From assembly GCA_030639305.1 (NCBI GenBank), contig DAOWCY010000009.1, positions 4,410 to 68,409 of the forward strand: a stretch of 64,000 bases of DNA, written 5' to 3'. The DNA is from JAGLQA01 sp023135565. Its GTDB lineage: Bacteria; Acidobacteriota; Aminicenantia; UBA2199. The notes below the pieces were generated by a model, which had not been told where the DNA came from, searched no databases, and saw only the letters and a list, made by a program, of their open reading frames with translations. The position numbers and the translations under genes are program-made. Below are positions 51,625-60,549 of the stretch, one piece after another; position 1 is the first letter of the stretch, and each line of letters starts with the position of its first letter.

Positions 51625-52659
51625 ATGAAATTACAAAAAATACAAGAACCGGTTAAAAACCTTTTAGAAGAAACCGATACTTTCCTGGAAAAAGCGCTCG
51701 AAAGTAATATCGATATAGTGAATGAAATCATCGATATTTCTCCCATTGCCAAAGGTAAAAAAATCAGGTCCACCCTGTTGTTCCTGCTGGCGGGCTTAGA
51801 CAACAACATTTCCCCCGATCTGCCCAGGCTGGCGGCATCCATCGAGATGCTTCACCTGTCCAGTTTAATCCACGACGACGTGGTAGACCACTCGGAACGG
51901 CGCCGCGGCGAAGAAACCGTGAATGTGAATTTCGGAAATTTTATCTCCGTGCTCTGGGGGGATTTTTTGTTTATAAACTCTATCGACAACTTCAGCAAGG
52001 TCGAAAAAAAATACACCGATATTATCATAAAAGCTGCCCGGGCAATGGTGGAAGGTCAGATGCTGGAGGTTGAAAATACCGCCAACTTCGACATCCGCTT
52101 AAACATTTACTACGATATCGTAAAAAAGAAAACCTCCTCGTTATTTGCCGGTGTGGCTGAAATCGCTTCAGTGTTAAACGGGGCGCCAACCGAAGCCCAA
52201 AAAGCCTATTATGATTTCGGGCTGGATTTCGGCACCATGTTCCAGGTGAGCGACGACGTACTGGATATTTTTTCGGAAAACTCCGGCAAAGACCGCTTCC
52301 GGGATTTAAAAGAGGGCAAAATAACGCTGCCGGTGATACTGCTTCTCAAGGAGAACAAGCAGGCGCTGAAAGAGAATTTCCCGGGCGTAAAGCGGCCGAA
52401 AAACGCAGCCGGAGCCGGGCGTGAGAAACTGCGCGGTTATTATTCCCTGTTTTTTTCGTTAAAAGACAAAATCCTGACAGACCGCAATATAGAGCGGATA
52501 TTAGGCCTGTTTAAAGACAACCATATCGAGCAGTTATCCCGGCAAAAGGTTAAAGAATATTATGACAGGTGCACGGCTTTTTTAGACGGTTATCCCCCTT
52601 CCGTTTATAAAGAGTCGCTTTCGGGCCTGCTGGATTTCGTTAAGAACCGGGATTATTGA
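51625..52659 (+). CDS. Trans-type polyprenyl diphosphate synthase
   Basis: 344 residues. LIHDDVVDHSERRRGEETVN contains the first Asp-rich motif (DDVVD) and following Arg pair; FQVSDDVLDIF contains the second (DDVLD). KITLPVILLL is also conserved. It lengthens isoprenoid diphosphates, for quinone tails or carrier lipids; chain length cannot be read here. A promoter-like TATAAT lies at 51579-51584. It overlaps the next gene by one base (TGATG), so lipid and sugar-nucleotide genes are coupled. Confidence 0.92.
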   Translation: MKLQKIQEPVKNLLEETDTFLEKALESNIDIVNEIIDISPIAKGKKIRSTLLFLLAGLDNNISPDLPRLAASIEMLHLSSLIHDDVVDHSERRRGEETVNVNFGNFISVLWGDFLFINSIDNFSKVEKKYTDIIIKAARAMVEGQMLEVENTANFDIRLNIYYDIVKKKTSSLFAGVAEIASVLNGAPTEAQKAYYDFGLDFGTMFQVSDDVLDIFSENSGKDRFRDLKEGKITLPVILLLKENKQALKENFPGVKRPKNAAGAGREKLRGYYSLFFSLKDKILTDRNIERILGLFKDNHIEQLSRQKVKEYYDRCTAFLDGYPPSVYKESLSGLLDFVKNRDY

Positions 52660-53528
52660 TGCGATTTTTTATCCTGGCCGCTGGGTACGGTAAGCGGGCG
52701 CAGCCTTTATCTTTTGTAAAACCCAAACCCCTTTTTCCTCTTAACGGCGTTCCTGTCGTCCAAATACTGCTGCAGCAGTTGAACAAAAAAGGTTTAAAGG
52801 AAGGGTTTATAAATCTTTTTTACAAAGCGCAGGCGATCAGGGAGGTTACCGGCAGCTCCTCCGGTATCGAATATCTATATGAAGAAGAGCTTTCCGGCAG
52901 CAAAATATTAAAAGAAGCCGCCGCTAAAATCGACGATTATTTACTGGTAGTCAACGGCGACATGTTTTTGGAAATCCCGCTGCAAGAGATGCAGCAAAAA
53001 ATAGAGACATCCGGTTATGATGGGGTTTTGCTGCTGCGCCGCAGCCAGGAGTCCGGTTATCCCACCGTGCGTTTAGAGGACGGTATTTATGCAGGCAGGA
53101 TAAAGAATGGTCGGCAGGGTATGTTGATGTATACCGGCGCCGCTTTATTCAAGATAGAGGCGCTGGAACTAATCGACGAGATTAATTTTTTCGATTCTTT
53201 CGATAAGTACCGGCCCCGGGTGGGGGCCGTGGTTTACCGGGGGCCCTGGTTGGACATCGGCACGCCGCGGTCTTATCTTGCCGCGGACCGGGAGTACCGG
53301 GCTTATGTGAAAGCTCCCGGTTCTAACTCGCTTTCGAAGCACGTCGAGATTTCTCCCGGTTCGGAAGTGGAAGGTTCGATTATCTGGGAGAACACCGTGA
53401 TTAGGGGCGGGTCGAAAATTTCGGGCTGTATAGTTACCGGGGATATTGTTTTAGAGGATGCCGATTACCGCGATAAAATCATCAGTCCCGGCGCAGGGGG
53501 TCGCGTCTCAACATTCGACATTGGCTGA
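52659..53528 (+). CDS. Sugar-1-phosphate nucleotidyltransferase-like protein
   Basis: 289 residues from the ATG at 52659. FILAAGYGKRAQPLSFVKPK is the nucleotidyltransferase signature; YLLVVNGDMFLEI holds the metal Asp; VVYRGPWLDIGTPRSYL follows; the C-terminal third has left-handed-helix-like hexapeptides (SIIWENTVIRGGSKI). Likely mannose- or glucose-1-phosphate transferase type. The tail SPGAGGRVSTFDIG falls in a 127-bp segment repeated 880 bases downstream. Confidence 0.82.
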   Translation: MRFFILAAGYGKRAQPLSFVKPKPLFPLNGVPVVQILLQQLNKKGLKEGFINLFYKAQAIREVTGSSSGIEYLYEEELSGSKILKEAAAKIDDYLLVVNGDMFLEIPLQEMQQKIETSGYDGVLLLRRSQESGYPTVRLEDGIYAGRIKNGRQGMLMYTGAALFKIEALELIDEINFFDSFDKYRPRVGAVVYRGPWLDIGTPRSYLAADREYRAYVKAPGSNSLSKHVEISPGSEVEGSIIWENTVIRGGSKISGCIVTGDIVLEDADYRDKIISPGAGGRVSTFDIG

Positions 53529-53565
53529 CGAGACAGCCTCAACCTCAGCTTTCAGTCCCAGCAGG
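53439..53565 (+). repeat. Direct repeat, left copy (127 bp)
   Basis: From GGGGATATTGTTTTAGAGG to CAGTCCCAGCAGG: the last about 30 codons of the nucleotidyltransferase gene plus its trailer. The right copy is at 54319-54445 with about six substitutions. Confidence 0.9.
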
Positions 53566-53698
53566 TGACAACCCAATCCCGGCAAAACAGTAAAGTGAGT
53601 TCCGAAATTTCGTTAGTGAATATCCAGCTCATTCTTACGTTCGCATCGAAGTCTGCAAAAAATTCTTCTTTTTTTTGTTGAAATGAAGCCGGATTTAT

Positions 53699-53711
53699 AT
53701 TACAATGTAAT
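53699..53711 (+). promoter_or_regulatory. Palindromic operator candidate over the toxin-antitoxin promoter
   Basis: ATTACAATGTAAT is a perfect inverted repeat around a central A. It overlaps the putative -10 (TACAAT), which sits 17 bases after TTGAAA. Autorepression by the zinc-finger partner is an inference. Confidence 0.45.
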
Positions 53712-53783
53712 CGAGGTTAATACCGTGCAGCAAATAAATAATTTCTACCAGGTCATCCAGAGCGGGAAATCAAGGGAATAACT

Positions 53784-54071
53784 ATGTTTGATCGAATTTT
53801 GAATCAAATTTGTGAAAAGATTCGTAATCGACAGTATGTTGTGACATTTCACGCCAGGAAAGAGATGAACAATGATGAACTAACCATCTACGATGTTGAA
53901 CATGCTATCCTCACTGGTGAGATATTAGAACGGCAAACGGATAGAGTTACTTCTGAATCGAAATACCGGATCAGAGGTGATACATTTGCGGATGATAAAG
54001 CCGAAGTCATTGGGAAACTAAGTCCCACCGGGAAATTAGTTATTATCACGGTATATTTATTGTATGAATAG
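53784..54071 (+). CDS. DUF4258 family protein, likely toxin of a pair
   Basis: 95 residues. YVVTFHARKEMNNDELTIYD and VEHAILTGEILER fit the DUF4258 family (RelE-like/BrnT-like fold), ending KLVIITVYLLYE. Such proteins are encoded just before YgiT-type zinc-finger proteins, as here (9-base gap). The pair sits between long direct repeats, so it is probably an inserted module. Confidence 0.82.
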   Translation: MFDRILNQICEKIRNRQYVVTFHARKEMNNDELTIYDVEHAILTGEILERQTDRVTSESKYRIRGDTFADDKAEVIGKLSPTGKLVIITVYLLYE

Positions 54072-54080
54072 GAGGATTAA

Positions 54081-54308
54081 ATGGTATGTGATATTTGTGG
54101 ATTAGAAGGCGCTCGAATACGCAAGGTGACTGAAACCTGCGGTACAGGCAAAGATTTATTATTAATAGAAAATATCCCCATGTTGAGTTGTCCGCATTGT
54201 GGAGAGAGTTACTTCACGGCGGAAACGCTGCATGAAATCGAACGTATCAAACTCCATCGTAAAAATTTTGCCACCCGCCGTCCGGTGGAAGTGGCGAATT
54301 TTATGTAA
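54081..54308 (+). CDS. YgiT-type zinc-finger protein (MqsA-like antitoxin N-domain)
   Basis: 75 residues behind AGGAGG. CDIC at 3-6 and CPHC near 36-39 form the zinc site of the MqsA/YgiT N-terminal domain; the helix-turn-helix of full MqsA is lacking. It probably neutralises the DUF4258 partner. Stop lies 11 bases before the right direct repeat. Confidence 0.85.
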   Translation: MVCDICGLEGARIRKVTETCGTGKDLLLIENIPMLSCPHCGESYFTAETLHEIERIKLHRKNFATRRPVEVANFM

Positions 54309-54318
54309 AAAAAAGAGG

Positions 54319-54445
54319 GGGGATATTGTTTTAGAGGATACCCATTACCGTGATAAAATCATCAGTCCCGGCGCAGGGGGGCGCGTCTCAACATTCGACA
54401 TCGGCTGACGAGACAGCCTCAACCTCAGCTTTCAGCCCCAGCAGG
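54319..54445 (+). repeat. Direct repeat, right copy (127 bp)
   Basis: Second copy of 53439-53565, offset 880 bases. It still encodes the nucleotidyltransferase tail (DKIISPGAGGRVSTFDIG) but is detached from any gene. Confidence 0.9.
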
Positions 54446-54457
54446 ATACGGCCCGGT

Positions 54458-56035
54458 TTACACGAAGGCAGTAAAAATCCTCTTACCGCATTCTTCGATC
54501 TCCCGGTATTTCCCCACCTCACCGCTCTCTTTCCTCAGATCATATACCAGCAGGTAACCCCTGTTTTCATTTTGCCTGTCTAAATAATCGCACAACTGCC
54601 GGATTCCTTGCCGGTGATATTTTTCACCCCGCCACACCTTAAGTTCGACGATATATTTATAGTTCCCTACAGTAACTACTATATCGAGCCGCTTCTCTTC
54701 CGAAATCTGCACCTCTTTAAAATCGAAACCCCTGCCGTTGATGATGGGCTTGAGGTAGGCCAGGAATAAAAGTCTCCCGTTTCTTTCGATAAATGCGCTA
54801 TCTTTGGCGCTGTACTGCTCTTTCATAAATCGTTGAAATTTGCGGATGACTTTTACCATATCCAGGCTGCCGTCTTCCTCGAGGTAACCGCTGCCGATAT
54901 TGTAAAGCTCCACTGCGCCCGAAGTTTCTAAGTTGGAGACCATATAGTTATAAATAATCTGTTCGTATACCCGGTTATGAATCCTGGTTTTGCCCTGCTC
55001 TTCTTTCAAAATACCGTAAATGACCCCGAAATGAATAATCGAATTATGAAGATTAAAAGAAAATTCCACCTCGTTCATAACGATCTTAAATACAAAATCA
55101 TAAAGACCGGGCCGGTTCTCCAGGTTTTTTATCAGGCTGCTGAAATTGGTATTGTTCTCCTTAAGAAGCAGTTGCAGCGCCCGGTCTAAATCCGCCGGCA
55201 GCCATTCTTTCGCGGTTTTTGCAGGCAGTATCTCCTCGGCCATGGTTTTGCACAGCTTACTCACCAAAAAAGGATAACCGGAAGTATAATAAAAAATTCT
55301 TTCGGCAATTTCGGAGGCATTTAGTTTTACATTTTCGGCCTGTGAATACTCTTCCAGCATGGGGATAATCTCTTCAACCCAAAGACTCATATCTACTTTG
55401 AAATCCACGGCAATGTTCCAGGGGCTGTTGAATTTTTCTTCACCACCGGAACGGATTTTTACTTTCAAAGTTTTTACATCATGGACGCCGGCTAAAATCA
55501 CGGAGTGAAATGTGTGCCCTTCCCCTTCGCTGCGGTTGAGGTACTTAGTGCGCAGCATACCTAAGAAATCCAGGAACAATTGGTTGTTGGCGGATTTATC
55601 GACTTCATCCACGATAAGGACGGTTTTTAACCCGGCAGTTTCGATCATGCGGGTGATGGTTCTCGATAGTTCCGCCATGGTTTTGACCGCGGGAATATGC
55701 CGGTCTATCAACTCCGTTAGCCGGTCTTTCTTCAAAAACAGGAACTTATCTTTGAGCATTTCTAAAAAAGTCTTTATAAAACGTTCCTGGTTGGCGTAAG
55801 TTGGGGCGTCTATGCTCTCGAAACTGATTTTAAGCGTTAAGTAATCGTCTCTTTTTTTTAGTTCCCGGTCCAGCAGGTAGATAGTAGTGGTTTTGCCATA
55901 CTGCCGGGGGCGATTGATGGTAAAGTATTCCCCCTCTTCGATCATAGCGATTGTTTTTTTTATTTTTTGGGAGGTATCGGCCATGTAGTGCTTATCGGGG
56001 ATGCAAGTGCCGGTTATGTTGAATTTTTTCTTCAT
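54458..56035 (-). CDS. AAA ATPase with C-terminal PD-(D/E)XK nuclease-like domain
   Basis: 525 residues from the ATG ending at 56035. RPRQYGKTTT is Walker A, VLIVDEVDKSANN Walker B; the middle is helical. The C-terminal domain has RLDIVVTVGNYKYIVELKVW, where Asp and Glu-x-Lys form a PD-(D/E)XK-like core, then RGYLLVYDLRKE. This matches the AAA-ATPase_like/PDDEXK_9 proteins that occur as many scattered paralogues in environmental bacteria; role unknown, perhaps mobile or conflict-related. It stands alone downstream of a toxin-antitoxin pair. Confidence 0.85.
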   Translation of the reverse strand: MKKKFNITGTCIPDKHYMADTSQKIKKTIAMIEEGEYFTINRPRQYGKTTTIYLLDRELKKRDDYLTLKISFESIDAPTYANQERFIKTFLEMLKDKFLFLKKDRLTELIDRHIPAVKTMAELSRTITRMIETAGLKTVLIVDEVDKSANNQLFLDFLGMLRTKYLNRSEGEGHTFHSVILAGVHDVKTLKVKIRSGGEEKFNSPWNIAVDFKVDMSLWVEEIIPMLEEYSQAENVKLNASEIAERIFYYTSGYPFLVSKLCKTMAEEILPAKTAKEWLPADLDRALQLLLKENNTNFSSLIKNLENRPGLYDFVFKIVMNEVEFSFNLHNSIIHFGVIYGILKEEQGKTRIHNRVYEQIIYNYMVSNLETSGAVELYNIGSGYLEEDGSLDMVKVIRKFQRFMKEQYSAKDSAFIERNGRLLFLAYLKPIINGRGFDFKEVQISEEKRLDIVVTVGNYKYIVELKVWRGEKYHRQGIRQLCDYLDRQNENRGYLLVYDLRKESGEVGKYREIEECGKRIFTAFV

Positions 56036-56163
56036 TTTTTCGTTCCGCTTGTATTTTAGTAAAAATAGGAGCCGCTTGCAAGGGGAAAAATTCAAAATGT
56101 AAGGAATATTTTTTTATTCCTGCTTGACCGGCTGCATGATGAGGTGGACTTTTTTAGACGGAC

Positions 56164-56661
56164 CTATTTTGATCCGGGGAACATTCGTTTATAAAGCCTA
56201 TCGCTTATCCTGAACCCTTTCCCTATCAATTTGTCAACCAGTTCCTTTTTGTTAATATCGAACCCCATCTCAATGGCTAAGTTCAAAACCCCAATAATTC
56301 CTATCACATTTACGCCAATTAATTCTGCCTTGCCCCTTGCCATTTTTTCATCTATCAGGGCATAATCGAGAGCCAATTCTTTGTAAAGAACAATTACCTC
56401 GGATTCCCCATCTCCTAAGGTCGATGAAAAGGCCTGTACCGCGAGTCTATCGGCAGTGTTTCTTTTTATTATCCAGCCGTCATTAATAGCTTTTTCCGTT
56501 TCTTTCGATCCCACCTCATTTTTCCCTTTAATCACAACTTCATAATATACGGCTCCGGGAATGTAAATTTCTAAGAATAATTTTTTCAACAACTCGAATT
56601 GGTTTATTTGCGCTAACCCAATGAGTGTGCTGCTGTCCGCTGTAATTCGAAAGACTTTCAT
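56164..56661 (-). CDS. DUF3368 PIN-like toxin
   Basis: 165 residues. RITADSSTLIGLAQINQFEL carries the first Asp of a PIN-like site; GDGESEVIVLYKEL the Glu; ALIDEKMARGKAELIGV the last Asp; VIGIIGVLNLA follows, all as in DUF3368. It overlaps the upstream antitoxin gene by 4 bases. Likely an RNase held by the UPF0175 partner. Confidence 0.9.
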   Translation of the reverse strand: MKVFRITADSSTLIGLAQINQFELLKKLFLEIYIPGAVYYEVVIKGKNEVGSKETEKAINDGWIIKRNTADRLAVQAFSSTLGDGESEVIVLYKELALDYALIDEKMARGKAELIGVNVIGIIGVLNLAIEMGFDINKKELVDKLIGKGFRISDRLYKRMFPGSK

Positions 56662-56954
56662 CTGTTATTCATTTTACGGTACTGAGCGATTATTTGTTGG
56701 TCTTTTTCGAAATCTTCTTCTGTGTATAAATAAGCAGGTAAACCATACTCCCCCAAAAGTTCGATAAACCTCGCTCTGTTCATCTCCGCCAATTCTGCCG
56801 CTTTACCGAGAGAAATAGACCTCTCCTGTAACAAGATAATAGCCAGGGCTATCTTTAACTTCTTTTTTACATCTTCATCTTCTCTCTGACCCCGCATGGC
56901 AAATATGATATCCTGGGGAAGCTCTACTTCGATCTGTTTTAATTTAGCCTGCAT
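56658..56954 (-). CDS. UPF0175 antitoxin
   Basis: 98 residues. VELPQDIIFAMRG, then ERSISLGKAAELAEMNRARF (a helix-turn-helix-like stretch) and LLGEYGLPAYLY match UPF0175, the usual partner of DUF3368 toxins. GGAGGT precedes the ATG. The 56955-57258 stretch holds only AT-rich sequence with the inverted TTAACACAAATT / AATTTGTGT pieces. Confidence 0.9.
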   Translation of the reverse strand: MQAKLKQIEVELPQDIIFAMRGQREDEDVKKKLKIALAIILLQERSISLGKAAELAEMNRARFIELLGEYGLPAYLYTEEDFEKDQQIIAQYRKMNNR

Positions 56955-57258
56955 AATACTACCTCCTGCTGCCGCTTCCCGGCAGGTAAGGGCGATTTAA
57001 TAGGTTCTCCGATGTTACCATTTTAATACCTCAGTACTATTATAGTATGAATTTACCTTAAATTCAATTCAATGAGAAAAAAAACAACAATTATAAATAT
57101 GACCCACAGATTATCCAGGTTAACACAAATTCTATGTTGTGAACAGGTAAGAAGGCTAACCTTAATGAATCTGTGTTAATTTGTGTAATCCGCGGGCTGA
57201 TTTTTTACCGGTGTTAAATGCCCCCCGTGCGAATGGGTTTAGAAACAAAAGCGCTCTT

Positions 57259-57427
57259 GCCTCCGGCGGCCCTGCCGGGGGCCAAACTTTTGTAAAAGTT
57301 TGATCAAAACTTTTGATAATTGAGAATCAAAAGCGCTCACACGCTGCCTCTTGCGGCGGAGCCGCTTATCGCCTCCCCGTGCGCACGGGGCAAGCAGTCC
57401 CTTATAGGCTCCCCGCACTGCGGGGCT
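57259..57427. repeat. Palindromic repeat
   Basis: GCCTCCGGCGGCCCTGCCGG, CAAACTTTTGTAAAAGTTTG, the AATCAAAAGCGCTCACACGC block, CGGCGGAGCCG, CCCCGTGCGCACGGGG and CCCCGCACTGCGGGG. The last module encodes the final residues and stop of the 57402 gene. Confidence 0.85.
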
Positions 57428-58334
57428 TTATAGTGATGAATTTTCTTTTGGTCCTGTCACCGAACAAATCGGTAACCAGTACGTCTACTTTGTACTTTCC
57501 TTTATCTAATTGCAGCGGTATGGGGATGGCAATTCTACTACCTTTGCCGGTCACTTCCTCTTCCCGCAGCTCGAGGAGCAGGGTCTTTTCCTGCCTGAAA
57601 AAATCCCCTTTCTCCGGGTAAACCACCAGCTTGATCCTGAATTTCACCGTTACTTTATCTTCTTTCCGCTCGAAAATAACGCCGTCCGGGTTGACAAAGA
57701 TGTTTAAATTCGCCGCGCTGCCGTCATAAACCGCATTAAAGCGCATTTTCGTTTTTTCAAAAATATCGCTCTCTTTACTTAACACCTGGTACTTCATGTC
57801 CTCTAATTTACTGAGCAAATCTAAAGAGGTGTGCATGACGTCTAAACGGAAAATCCCGTCGCTGTCGCTGCCGATAAAGCGGATAAACAAATCGCTCCCG
57901 GTGTACAGGCCATAAAACCAGTGAATATAGCTCAGCATCCGGCTGTTGGTCAGCACCGTGCCCGTAGTTTGGTCGAAAGGAGGCCCCAACACTAAGTAGA
58001 TCATGCCCCGGTCGGTTTTCCAGCCGGGCATATGTCCTTCCCTGAAATATTTTTTGATATATTCGATTCTTCTTTCGATTTCTACTTTAAATTCGTTGAT
58101 GCCGGAGCCGGGATCGCGAATTTTCCAGAAGTTCCCGATGAATTTTTCCCGCGCTTCTTTTGTATTTAGGTTCCTGAAAATATGGCCTTCATGTTTGGTA
58201 AACAGGTGTTGGGCGTAGTTGTAAAACTCCCTGGAATCGGGGTCTAATTTTAGCGGTTTCAGCCCGGAGCAGGAAACGATAATCAGTACTAACAAAAAGA
58301 AAATTATCGTTTTATAAATTTTATTTGTATTCAT
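57402..58334 (-). CDS. GWxTD-domain lipoprotein
   Basis: 310 residues. N-terminal hydrophobic stretch with lipobox IVSC at about 19-22. EFYNYAQHLFTKHEGHIF, then the hallmark GWKTDRGMIYLVLGPP near residues 104-119; the rest is beta-rich. GWxTD domains occur in exported proteins of Acidobacteriota/Aminicenantota-type bacteria, function unknown. The tail PRSAGSL is encoded by a repeat. Confidence 0.88.
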   Translation of the reverse strand: MNTNKIYKTIIFFLLVLIIVSCSGLKPLKLDPDSREFYNYAQHLFTKHEGHIFRNLNTKEAREKFIGNFWKIRDPGSGINEFKVEIERRIEYIKKYFREGHMPGWKTDRGMIYLVLGPPFDQTTGTVLTNSRMLSYIHWFYGLYTGSDLFIRFIGSDSDGIFRLDVMHTSLDLLSKLEDMKYQVLSKESDIFEKTKMRFNAVYDGSAANLNIFVNPDGVIFERKEDKVTVKFRIKLVVYPEKGDFFRQEKTLLLELREEEVTGKGSRIAIPIPLQLDKGKYKVDVLVTDLFGDRTKRKFITIKPRSAGSL

Positions 58335-58491
58335 TTTATTTCTTCTAACTTGAAAAATACTCTTCCTTTGCCGCAGCGCGGCTTAATAAGAGTTTTTGGA
58401 GGTGTCGGAACCTTTTTTCAAAAAGGTTCTGACTCGCCGAAGGCTGTAACCTATTATAGATATTCACGGGTTTATTATACCACGGATAGGG

Positions 58492-58519
58492 TTGATATTT
58501 CCAATAATTATAGTAAAAT
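58492..58519 (+). promoter_or_regulatory. Promoter of the NhaC gene, predicted leaderless
   Basis: TTGATA (58492-58497), 16 bases, TAAAAT (58514-58519), then six bases before the ATG at 58526. No Shine-Dalgarno is present, so the transcript probably begins at the start codon. Confidence 0.55.
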
Positions 58520-58525
58520 AAACAA

Positions 58526-59956
58526 ATGAAGAACAAAAATGTCGAATCCAGCAAAAAAAAACCTTCTTTCTTTTTATCCTTGATGCCGCTTTTGGCTATC
58601 GCTGTATTCTTAGGATTGGGGTACGGGCTGCTGCGCCTGAAAGCCGAAGTGCTGCTGATCGCCGCTGCCGCGGTGGCCGCCCTGATCGCCCTGCGCTTAG
58701 GCTATACCTACAAAGACCTGGAAGAAGGCATCATCAAAAGCATGATGAAAGGAATGCCCGCCATGCTAATCGTAATCGTGGTGGGGGCGTTGATCGGTTC
58801 CTGGATCGCCTGCGGCACAATCCCCATGCTGGTCTACTACGGCCTGCAAATCATCTCTCCTAAGTTCTTCTTAGTGACGGCCTGTATCGTATGCAGTATT
58901 ATTTCCGTAGTCACCGGCACTTCCTACGGCACGGTAGGCACCATCGGCGTGGCCTTTATGGGCATCGCCCACGGCTTGAATATTCCCTTAGGCCATGCCG
59001 CCGGAGCTATCGTAGCCGGAGCATATTTCGGAGATAAGATTTCGCCTTTCTCAGACACCACCAACCTGGCCCCCATCGCCGCCCGCAGCAACCTCTTCGA
59101 CCATATCCGCCATACTTTGTGGACCACCTCACCGGCCTGGCTGTTGGGTTTAGGGGTTTATTTTTTCCTGGGTTTAACTTCAGGTGGTGGCGGTAGCGGC
59201 AGCGTCTCCCTGATAAAAACCGGCCTGATTCTAAAAACCATCCGCGCCAATTTCTCTTTTCACTGGCTGTTACTGCTGCCTCCGGCCATTACTCTCTACT
59301 CGGCGGTGCGCAAAAAACCGGTGATACCGAATATGTTTCTTTCGTCCGGAACCGCGGTTTTCCTGGCTATTTTGATTCAAAAATTGAATTTGCAGACTGC
59401 CATAGGCTCGTTAGTGACCGGTTTCGAGTCCAAAACAGGCGAAATCCTGGTAGATACCCTGCTGAGCCGGGGCGGCATGTCGAGCATGATGCATGTCACC
59501 CTGATCGCTTTCTGCGCCTTTGCTTTCGGCGGTATCGTGCAGCACACCGGCATGTTGGACGTGATCTTAGAACGGCTGCTGCGTGTGGCCGACAATCCCG
59601 GCAAAATCATCGCTTCTTCGGTAGCCGCCTCTATAGCCACGGCCTTAATGACAGGCAGTTCTTTTTTATCTATCCTGATCCCCGGCGAGTTGTTTGCCCC
59701 GGCCTATAAGAAACACAACCTGGCCGCTAAAAATCTCTCCCGCACCACGGAGGACAGCGGCACTGTAGTAGTGCCTTTGATTCCCTGGAGTATTGCCGGG
59801 GTGTTTATGGCCGGTACGTTAGGCGTGCCGACTACCGCCTATGCCCCCTGGGCGGTGATGTGTTATTCAGGATTTGTGTTTGCTCTGTTGTACGGTTTTA
59901 CCGGTTTTGCCATTGCCCCCAAAATCAGGGACGATGAAACCATCCCCGGCAGCTAA
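58526..59956 (+). CDS. nhaC: NhaC-family Na+/H+ antiporter
   Basis: 476 residues, about 11 membrane spans. GALIGSWIACGTIPMLVYYG, VVTGTSYGTVGTIGVAFMGI, GAYFGDKISPFSDTTNLAP and EDSGTVVVPLIPWSIAG are the NhaC signatures. It exchanges external protons for cytoplasmic sodium, or organic substrates in related branches. Monocistronic by position. The stop is followed at once by a repeat cluster (59956-60120). Confidence 0.93.
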   Translation: MKNKNVESSKKKPSFFLSLMPLLAIAVFLGLGYGLLRLKAEVLLIAAAAVAALIALRLGYTYKDLEEGIIKSMMKGMPAMLIVIVVGALIGSWIACGTIPMLVYYGLQIISPKFFLVTACIVCSIISVVTGTSYGTVGTIGVAFMGIAHGLNIPLGHAAGAIVAGAYFGDKISPFSDTTNLAPIAARSNLFDHIRHTLWTTSPAWLLGLGVYFFLGLTSGGGGSGSVSLIKTGLILKTIRANFSFHWLLLLPPAITLYSAVRKKPVIPNMFLSSGTAVFLAILIQKLNLQTAIGSLVTGFESKTGEILVDTLLSRGGMSSMMHVTLIAFCAFAFGGIVQHTGMLDVILERLLRVADNPGKIIASSVAASIATALMTGSSFLSILIPGELFAPAYKKHNLAAKNLSRTTEDSGTVVVPLIPWSIAGVFMAGTLGVPTTAYAPWAVMCYSGFVFALLYGFTGFAIAPKIRDDETIPGS

Positions 59957-60120
59957 CCCGCGGCGCGGGCGCCCTATAAGGGGCTTCGCCGCAGGGACAG
60001 CGTGTGAGCGCTTTCGATTCTAAATCATAAGAAGTTTTGTTCAAACTTTTTTAAAAGTTTGGCCCCCGGCAGGGCCGCCGGAGGCTTATAGGAGGCTCCC
60101 GGCAGGGCCGCCGGAGGCAA
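59956..60120. repeat. Palindromic repeat with doubled edge
   Basis: CCCGCGGCGCGGGCGCC, CTATAAGGGGCTTCGCCGC, AGCGTGTGAGCGC, GTTCAAACTTTTTTAAAAG and TTTGGCCCCCGGCAGGG; the edge GGCAGGGCCGCCGGAGGC occurs twice. Confidence 0.85.
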
Positions 60121-60225
60121 GTCAGTTTTAGATTTTTCCCCAAAACCGGATCGTTAAAAAAAAAGTGAAACAACTTCACTAATAAAGGGTTATATGGTAA
60201 AATAAGCTGGTTGGAATAAAGTAAA

Positions 60226-60549
60226 ATGAAATTAAAAAAGAACGAACAAAATGCTCTCAGCACTCTAAAAAAACAACTCGATAGTCTATACCCCGTCCTG
60301 GATTACCGAATTTTCGGTTCAAAAGCAAGGGGTGATGCTTCACCGCATTCCGATATCGATGTGATGATCGAGGTTGAAGAGTTAAATGCCAAAATAGAAT
60401 CGGACATATACGATATCATTTTCGAAATCAATTTGAACAACGATTGCTTTATTTCTCCTACTATTTTTTCCAGGAAGGAGATAGAAGAAGGCCCGCTGTC
60501 GGAGTCCCCGATCTATAAAGTTATTATGGAAGAAGGAGTATCTCTTTGA
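60226..60549 (+). CDS. MNT-type nucleotidyltransferase (antitoxin of MNT/HEPN pair)
   Basis: 107 residues. RIFGSKARGDASPHSDIDVM is the GSxARG...SDID catalytic motif of minimal nucleotidyltransferases. It overlaps the HEPN gene by 4 bases. In characterised pairs the MNT protein AMPylates and silences the HEPN RNase. Confidence 0.9.
   Translation: MKLKKNEQNALSTLKKQLDSLYPVLDYRIFGSKARGDASPHSDIDVMIEVEELNAKIESDIYDIIFEINLNNDCFISPTIFSRKEIEEGPLSESPIYKVIMEEGVSL

Noticed and set aside
57110..57195. Inverted TTAACACAAATT / AATTTGTGT pieces as an operator
   Set aside because: The match is imperfect and far from any start codon; similar AT-rich pieces occur at 1345.
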